Source: Allobosea sp. BK604 (GTDB lineage Bacteria > Pseudomonadota > Alphaproteobacteria > Rhizobiales > Beijerinckiaceae). Taken from it: a stretch of DNA of 64,000 nucleotides. Positions 58,998 to 64,000 of the stretch are shown piece after piece; position 1 is the first letter of the stretch; every line of letters starts with the position of its first letter. The translations under genes and the position numbers were made by a program. Location of the stretch: the NCBI RefSeq assembly GCF_004341515.1, contig NZ_SLZF01000005.1, positions 517,288 through 581,287 on the forward strand, read 5' to 3'. The notes beneath the pieces are model-generated. The model did not search any database. It had not been told where the DNA came from and saw only the letters and a program-made list of their open reading frames with translations.

Positions 58998-60385
58998 CGG
59001 GTGAACACCGCGATCTGACCGGGCGCACCGAATTGCGGATGGTCGTCTCCGACACCCTCTAAGCGCACGGCATAACCGTGTTCCGTGGCCACGCGCTCGG
59101 CCCAGGCGCCGAACTCCTGGCGGCTCCATTCGAAGCGGTGATCGGGATGCCTGTACGCCCCGGCACGCAGGCTCTCGAACAGGACGTTATGATCGCGGTT
59201 CGGCGTGGTCACGATCAGGGTCTGCGGCCGGGCGTCGCCGAACAGCGCGCGTTCGAGATGGGGCAGCCGGTCCGGCTCGAAATGCTCGATCACCTCGACC
59301 AGGGCGGCGGCGTCGAAGCCGCGCAGGCGCAGATCCCGGTAGATGAGCGAGCCTTGCAGGAGCCTGAGCTTGCCCTTCCGCGGCTCGGGCAGGTCGGCGA
59401 AGCGGGCATCGGCCCGGCCGAGCTCCGCACTCGACACCTCGACGCCAACGATCTCGTCGATAGCCGGGTTCTGGATCAGCCGGGCGATCAGCTTGCCGTC
59501 GCCGCAACCCAGATCGAGCACGTGTTTCGCCCGGGCCTGCCGGATCAGTTCGGCCACGCGGTCGAGCCGGCGCTCATGGAGACGCAAGGGTCGCTCGATC
59601 ACGGTCTCGGCCGCGTCCTCGCGGGCAGGATCGAGCCGCTGTTCCGGCTCCGCCTCATCCGGGACAAGCTGTGCGAGGGCGGACTTGATCAGGAATCGGC
59701 GGCGCTTGAGATAGCGCGAGATGATCAGATCGCGCTCCGGATGGGCGGCAAGCCAGCCCTCCCCGCGTGCCAGCAGCTTCTCCAGTTCATCGTCGCCGAC
59801 GAAGTAGTGCTTGCGGTCGTCGAGCACCGGCATGAGCACGTAGAGATGGGTCAGGAGATCGGCCAATCGCGCCGTGCCGGATAGTCGCAGCGCGACATAG
59901 GGCGCGTCACCCCAGTCCGGCCGCTCCGGATCGAGCTGGTGCCGCGTGACCTCGACAGCATAGCCGAGCGGTCCGAACAGGCGCTCGACGAGTTCGGTCT
60001 TCCCGCGGACCGGCAAGGGCGCCACGTCCGCGACGAGCGGAATCGCCATGTCGGCGAGCGCCTGGCGCTCGCGGCTTCGCCCCGCCATGGCTTCGCGGAT
60101 ACCGCGCGCCAGCGCGACGCTGAGGAAGGACGAGGCCGCATAGGGCCTGTCGTTCACATATTGATCGAGCAGGCCGTCGCCCCCGCCCTCGCGGCCTCGC
60201 ACCAGCGCGACCGGATCGATGTCGAGCGTGATCGCGAATTCGCAGCGCTCCGCCGTCGCTTCCGGATAGAACATGACAGCGCGACCGAAGCCGAGGTCGA
60301 GCTCATGCACGCGCGCCGGATTCTTGTGCAGCAAGAAGCCCAGATCGGTTGCGGGATGGTGCGTGGTAGCGACGGACAGGAACAC
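58994..60385 (-). CDS. hen1: Bacterial Hen1, RNA 3'-terminal ribose 2'-O-methyltransferase
   Basis: 463 aa, upstream partner of Pnkp. The N-terminal domain begins with the typical SVATTHHPATDLGFLLHKNP sequence. The C-terminal SAM-dependent methyltransferase has KHVLDLGCGDGKLIARLIQN and the metal/catalytic motif VEVIEHFEPDRLPHLE (Glu/His set that binds Mn), then TLIVTTPNRDHNVLFE. It marks the 3' end of cut RNA with a 2'-O-methyl group before ligation, so that the repaired site resists renewed cleavage. Gene order hen1-pnkp with a four-base overlap is the classic arrangement. Confidence 0.96.
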   Translation of the reverse strand: MFLSVATTHHPATDLGFLLHKNPARVHELDLGFGRAVMFYPEATAERCEFAITLDIDPVALVRGREGGGDGLLDQYVNDRPYAASSFLSVALARGIREAMAGRSRERQALADMAIPLVADVAPLPVRGKTELVERLFGPLGYAVEVTRHQLDPERPDWGDAPYVALRLSGTARLADLLTHLYVLMPVLDDRKHYFVGDDELEKLLARGEGWLAAHPERDLIISRYLKRRRFLIKSALAQLVPDEAEPEQRLDPAREDAAETVIERPLRLHERRLDRVAELIRQARAKHVLDLGCGDGKLIARLIQNPAIDEIVGVEVSSAELGRADARFADLPEPRKGKLRLLQGSLIYRDLRLRGFDAAALVEVIEHFEPDRLPHLERALFGDARPQTLIVTTPNRDHNVLFESLRAGAYRHPDHRFEWSRQEFGAWAERVATEHGYAVRLEGVGDDHPQFGAPGQIAVFTR

Positions 60386-60453
60386 GGGACGGCCATTCGA
60401 AAGCGCCCGTCTACCCGTTCGCGATCAGCGTGTCACATACGACTTAGTGGCTA

Positions 60454-60500
60454 GTGCATCGGCCGAAAACTGGATTGCGGTTTTCGGAAAAGCCGATGCC
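60454..60500 (+). repeat. Palindromic repeat R2, second copy
   Basis: GCATCGGCCGAAAAC and GGTTTTCGGAAAAGCCGATGC-type arms form a stem in the gap upstream of hen1. Equivalent to the element at 52439-52486. Confidence 0.7.
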
Positions 60501-60562
60501 GCGACGAGCCCGTTCGCCAGGCACGGGCCTAGCTCGAGGCGTTGCAGGGGTTACACATCCGA

Positions 60563-61434
60563 TCAAGCTTTCCGCCGGAATAGCTTATTGCGGGCCCAGG
60601 CGAAGAGTCCAACGAATGGAACGATGATGAGAGCTCCGGCCTTCTTGGCGAATACGGCAAGGAGCGCCAGGAAGCCGAGCTTCGAAGCCGCCTTCACGCC
60701 AAGAGCCGAGGCAACCAGGCCAGCCACGCCATATTCGGCGACCTTGTCGCCGGCGGCATAGTCTCCATAGCGCTTGCCGCTGGAGAACGCGAAGCTATCG
60801 AGGCCGACTTTCAGAGCATACCGGAGAATTGGTCCTTGGATCCGATCCAGACCAGACGCTCGTAGCCGTCCCGGCCGAGGACCAGCGCCACGCTGTTCAC
60901 CAACGAGGACCCGTCCTCTTCGACGGCGTCCAGCGTCCAAAGCACCGAGTGGTTGCCGAGATCGAGCCTGGGCGGCTGCAGCCAGCCGACTACATGGATC
61001 GCGCCGATGCCGCGTTGCTTGCGGGTGGCGTTGTTGCGCTCGGTGTTCTCCTTGATCTCGGCCAGCATAGCGTCGGGATCGATCGACGGCCAGTCGTCGA
61101 TCTTGATGTAGCCGCTACCGAGCTTCTGGTAATAAACGATTGTGCCGTCCTTTCCGTTGTAAATCATGGCCTCGGTGCCAACAGGTGCGTCGATGCCATT
61201 GGTCACCTCATAGACGGTGGCCGCATCTTTTCCGAGGAGTTGGCGATAGCCGGAGGGCGCCTTCAAGACACCGCCGGATAGAGGTAAATTGAGCGTCTGG
61301 CCGTCGCGCCAGGTGAGCGATTCCATCGCGACGTCGCGTTCTGCGTCGGTGGTCGGCGGCTTCGCCTGAGCACTGCTCGCTACTCCAAGCGCCATCGCGC
61401 CCACGACGGCAAGCAGCCGGAACCCAAGCAGCAT
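60563..61434 (-). pseudogene. DUF2167 membrane protein gene split by a frameshift
   Basis: The first frame (61434-60811) has a signal peptide (LLAVVGAMALGVASSAQA) and DUF2167 hallmarks such as VVGWLQPPRLDLGNHSVLWT and SLVNSVALVLGRDGYERLVW, then stops right after GSKDQFSGML. The next frame, starting within the same bases, resumes with LKVGLDSFAFSSGKRYGDYA, GDKVAEYGVAGLVASALGVK and a C-terminal hydrophobic tail ending RNKLFRRKA, as DUF2167 proteins do. One missing base near 60810 explains the break. Function of the family is unknown (membrane-anchored periplasmic protein). It may be a real lesion or a sequencing error. Confidence 0.85.
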
Positions 61435-61792
61435 AATCGATTCCCGCGGCTACCAAGGAAATCTACAACCTTGCCGCGTACCGCTCAAGAATTTCCTGTC
61501 CGTCCGACACAGTCCATTAGTCTGCCTCGACACCTTCATCGAGAAGCCGCGCCCTCTACCGCGCTCGCCTGGCGGAGGGGCTGAAGTCTGTGAAGTTCGC
61601 AAAAGGGTCGGCCTCGCCCCGGCACGCCATTCAGACTGCCTCAAAGCAGACACCCCAGACTTCAGCAACGGGTCGCCAGTGGACGCCTATTGCTTCGGCC
61701 AAGACGGGCTTGCAGAGGCCGTTCGGCCAGCCTTACGGTTCGAACAGAACAATGCCGTGGCTTCAACCGACGGCTTGGTTGAAGGAATAGCC
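61435..61792. other. Intergenic stretch without a supportable gene
   Basis: Divergent space between the broken DUF2167 gene and the Imm8-type gene. I see no RNA gene or convincing promoter. GAAGGAATAGCC before 61793 is the ribosome site of the next gene. Confidence 0.4.
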
Positions 61793-62203
61793 ATGCTCGA
61801 AGCGGAACTGAAGTGGGCGGACGTGTTCGGCTATTTTCTGGAGGAGTTTGATTTCTCCTCTCATCACCATCAGGCCATAGGCATCGATATAGGAGTTGGA
61901 CCGAAAGGCATTGATGGCAGCAATATATTCTACGCGTTCTTTGTAACTCCTGGTTACATGGCTGATCCCGCACGCGCTGATGACAACATGCCGGTTGAGT
62001 GGACCCAGGAAAGGATGATCGTTGTTTCCGACATTGCCTTAAAGCCGATCCAAGATGCATTGCATGCGATAGTTCAGCCGAGTTTGGCGCTTGGATGGCC
62101 TACATGCATCGACCGTCTGCGCGTAAATCTGCTTTGGGAATACGAGGAAATGGAGCCGGTTGAAACCGCCCGTACGATGCCAGACATAACGGGAGAGGCA
62201 TAA
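61793..62203 (+). CDS. Imm8-family immunity protein (orphan)
   Basis: 136 aa. The core EFDFSSHHHQAIGIDIGVGP, KGIDGSNIFYAFFVTPGYMA and the Trp-containing WPTCIDRLRVNLLWEYEEM fit the Imm8 family, whose members protect against polymorphic-toxin or contact-dependent effectors. The start at 61793 has AAGGAA upstream; the open frame reaches 61679. No toxin gene is adjacent: the left side has a broken DUF2167 gene and the right side an AT-rich patch and an IS66 scrap. It may thus be an orphan immunity gene left from a toxin cassette. Base composition is lower in GC than the neighbours. Confidence 0.7.
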   Translation: MLEAELKWADVFGYFLEEFDFSSHHHQAIGIDIGVGPKGIDGSNIFYAFFVTPGYMADPARADDNMPVEWTQERMIVVSDIALKPIQDALHAIVQPSLALGWPTCIDRLRVNLLWEYEEMEPVETARTMPDITGEA

Positions 62204-62441
62204 AAAATGACCGTATTCCCGACATATAGCCAAAGAAATTTACTTAGGGTATTTCGTATATTTTTTAAGTTATTCAGATTATCTGATATTTTATTCTTGA
62301 GATCTGTATTTTTCTTTACGCAAAATGCACATTTTTGCATACGAGTCGCGGAAGAGGTTTGTGGGTACAAGCACCCTCAATCGAAAATCATGGTATTCGA
62401 GAATTGCAAAAAGCCGACATAGGTCGCCGCGGATCAATTTC
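62204..62441. other. AT-rich patch
   Basis: About 150 bp from 62205 to 62350 are strikingly AT-rich (many runs of T and A) compared with the GC-rich flanks. This suggests foreign DNA attached to the Imm8 gene. No gene is supported. Confidence 0.6.
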
Positions 62442-62572
62442 GGCCGGATGATCGAGGCGGGATGCTGGGCGCATGCGCGCCGCAAGTTCTCCGAACCGGC
62501 CGACCTGCAGAATGCGCCCATTGTGGCCGGGATCGATGGGATCTTGGCGATCGAGCCGGACATCCACGGCCG
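62442..62572 (+). pseudogene. IS66-type transposase fragment
   Basis: In-frame residues AGCWAHARRKFSEPADLQNA and PIVAGIDGILAIEPDIHG match the end region of IS66-family TnpC, where G-C-W-A-H-A-R-R-K-F is a hallmark. Only about 40 residues remain, without inverted repeats that I can see. Confidence 0.65.
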
Positions 62573-62695
62573 CCAAACGCGGCCGTTAACACTCAGGGCC
62601 GTGAAATTGCGCTCCGGTTGCGATCAGCCGCTGCCAAGGAGATGGCCAACCTCGGCTCATCGACGGCCAATGCCCGACCTGGTCGCGCGAACAGC

Positions 62696-63604
62696 CTACG
62701 AGTCGAACGCGCTGTACAAATGATCCTTATCCTTCGCGAGCAGACGGACGTGATTGATGAATGCCCACACGAGGTCGTGGACGGCGTTGCCGCCCCCGAA
62801 CGCCTCGAGGCGGTCCGAAACGTCCGCCAAGGTGTGCCAACCCTTATACATGTAGTCGTCGATTTGCCCCAGCGCGTCGGCCAATTTATTGGCATCCCAA
62901 GGCTTTCCGCAGAAATTATCGAATAGCTCCTGAACGGGATGGATCTGCCAAAAACCCCGGTGGCGTTCTTCGGGGCCTTGCTGACCGTAGAGGCCCGACT
63001 GCCCGGCAAACGGGTACGCTCCCTGTGTCGCCGCGGTCATTTCGCGCAATTTCGCTCCCGGAGTCTTAATATCGGCAAAAGTGCTGATATTCATGTCGTT
63101 GTAATACCAAAGATCTAAACAACGAGGGTGTTTCACACGCACAATGACGTCGACCAGTTTCTTGATCCTGCCACCGCGATTTCTGGTCCCGGGATTCTTC
63201 GCTAGTGCGTTCGCAACGATCCCAAGCTGCTTGATGAAGTCCTCGGTGTGGGACCGCGTCCACGAACACAGGGGCTGCTCGTCCTCGTAAGTGAATTGCT
63301 GGTCTTCCGCAGGCGGGATGTAAATGTACCCGGTATTGCTGAACATGTAGTTGTTCCCGCTCGGGCTGACTTTCGTGCAGTGCACATGATATTTCAGGTA
63401 CCAATTCACCTCATCGGGATTGGTTGTCAGAAAGTTGAAATAGATCAGCTCGTTGACTCCGACGCCGAATTTGCGGGCTACGGTGTACCAATCCTCCTGT
63501 TCGGGCTTGTCCCTGGGCCTGTAGGGTATGCCGTAGTTGTTCCTCGCGTGCCACCCGGCCGGGAGGGTCACTTTCGGTTGCCGCTGGATCGGTTCTTTTC
63601 CCAT
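62696..63604 (-). CDS. LysM-like domain protein of unknown function
   Basis: 302 aa from the ATG at 63604, which has AGAGG eight bases upstream (a GTG at 63613 is in frame). Near the N-terminus, EDWYTVARKFGVGVNELIYF resembles a LysM repeat (Y-T-V-x-x-G-D-x-x-x-x-I-A type), followed by an Asn-rich FNFLTTNPDEVNWYLKYHVH and GYIYIPP. The C-terminal half (residues 150-300) is soluble and unrecognised, with LADALGQIDDYMYKGWHTLA. There is no signal peptide, so it may be a spike- or toxin-associated cytoplasmic or injected protein; this is a guess. It lies in a patchy region next to the IS66 scrap and the Imm8-type gene. Confidence 0.65.
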   Translation of the reverse strand: MGKEPIQRQPKVTLPAGWHARNNYGIPYRPRDKPEQEDWYTVARKFGVGVNELIYFNFLTTNPDEVNWYLKYHVHCTKVSPSGNNYMFSNTGYIYIPPAEDQQFTYEDEQPLCSWTRSHTEDFIKQLGIVANALAKNPGTRNRGGRIKKLVDVIVRVKHPRCLDLWYYNDMNISTFADIKTPGAKLREMTAATQGAYPFAGQSGLYGQQGPEERHRGFWQIHPVQELFDNFCGKPWDANKLADALGQIDDYMYKGWHTLADVSDRLEAFGGGNAVHDLVWAFINHVRLLAKDKDHLYSAFDS

Positions 63605-64000
63605 CTCTAGCACCTCTGCAATCTTGATCTAAGCCATAGAATTTGCTCGGCTTTCGGCAGGGCGTAATTTTGCGCTCACGGGCGCTTGGGAGCATGGAAC
63701 CCAGCGGGTTGCATCGGGCCTGTTGGGCACCTAGGCATCATGCTCGCAGCCATATCCCTTTTCCTGAAGAGATTGGATGCAAATCGACGCGACCGTCGCT
63801 TTGGCGACGCCGAGAATCTGGATCACAACGAGCCGCTCGGCGTCCTTCGTTCAAACGATGGCGCCGCATCCAAAGCATTCTCTCGTGCGGGAGCAGGTCT
63901 GGTTAGGGTCGATACCGTTGAAAAAGTCGTCGTTGCGACGGGTATGAAGTCCTGATTCAGTCGTCCTTGTGCGGAGGGCGGGGCGATGATGGGCGAACGG
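63605..64000. other. Right-end stretch without a supportable gene
   Basis: Open frames here (for example 63686-63955) show no family similarity, no good ribosome site and no clear start. The end of the window may cut a gene that begins beyond 64000. Confidence 0.4.

Noticed and set aside
56457..59018. 853-codon plus-strand frame opposite pnkp
   Set aside because: Antisense shadow; the minus-strand frame carries all Pnkp motifs.
63686..63955. 89-codon plus-strand frame near the right edge
   Set aside because: No ribosome site, no recognisable domain, and composition not typical of a real gene here.

Overview
This 64 kb window is GC-rich and looks chromosomal. It appears to come from an alphaproteobacterium of the Hyphomicrobiales, and the mix of genes and intergenic repeats is Bosea-like. 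That placement is an inference from gene content, because no rRNA or other phylogenetic marker is present. I saw no rRNA, tRNA, CRISPR array, prophage or intact insertion sequence.

Layout. 1-3938 (minus): a caa3-type cytochrome c oxidase operon (ctaG, triheme cytochrome c, coxB with a fused cytochrome c domain, coxA running off the left edge). 4.0-4.9 kb: DUF2171 and MgtC/SapB proteins. 5.0-14.8 kb: a catabolic island with NIPSNAP and SMP-30 proteins, a LacI-type regulator, FAH, SnoaL and Ldh-type enzymes, an amino-acid-type ABC importer (two permeases and a binding protein, no ATPase), an MBL hydrolase and a D-2-hydroxyacid dehydrogenase. A 14-bp palindrome, TGATAATATTATCA, lies in two of its control regions. 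14.9-23.7 kb: an aldehyde dehydrogenase, a GNAT enzyme, small secreted proteins and several regulators, two of them broken (a CadC/TPR regulator and an AraC type). 23.8-27.2 kb: an alkylsulfatase and two orphan proteins.

27.5-43.8 kb is the most striking part. One tightly packed plus-strand operon encodes a giant protein of about 3,220 residues, a TolC-type outer-membrane channel, an M50 metalloprotease-like membrane protein fused to an adaptor domain, a small HlyD/RND-type adaptor, and a GAF-like/HlyD adaptor. The giant protein has an N-terminal LEPR-XLL-like motif and alternating DUF11-like beta modules. No ABC-transporter ATPase is present. I read the locus as a dedicated export machine for a giant surface protein in which the M50/HlyD membrane proteins occupy the usual place of the type I ABC exporter.

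43.9-52.4 kb: an AspT-type transporter, an MltF-like transglycosylase, an SLC13-type permease, and an ECF sigma/anti-sigma pair followed by a sulfite-oxidase-like molybdoenzyme and its cytochrome c. The sigma gene and the molybdoenzyme gene share an ECF-like promoter pattern. 52.4-56.4 kb: repeats, an RTX-protein remnant, an unknown gene and a Tat-exported lipoprotein amidohydrolase. 56.4-60.4 kb: the RNA-repair pair Pnkp/Hen1. 60.5-64 kb: a frameshifted DUF2167 gene, then a patchy and partly AT-rich segment with an orphan Imm8-type immunity gene, an IS66 scrap and a LysM-like protein. Four kinds of intergenic palindromic repeat are scattered through the window; one family has five copies.
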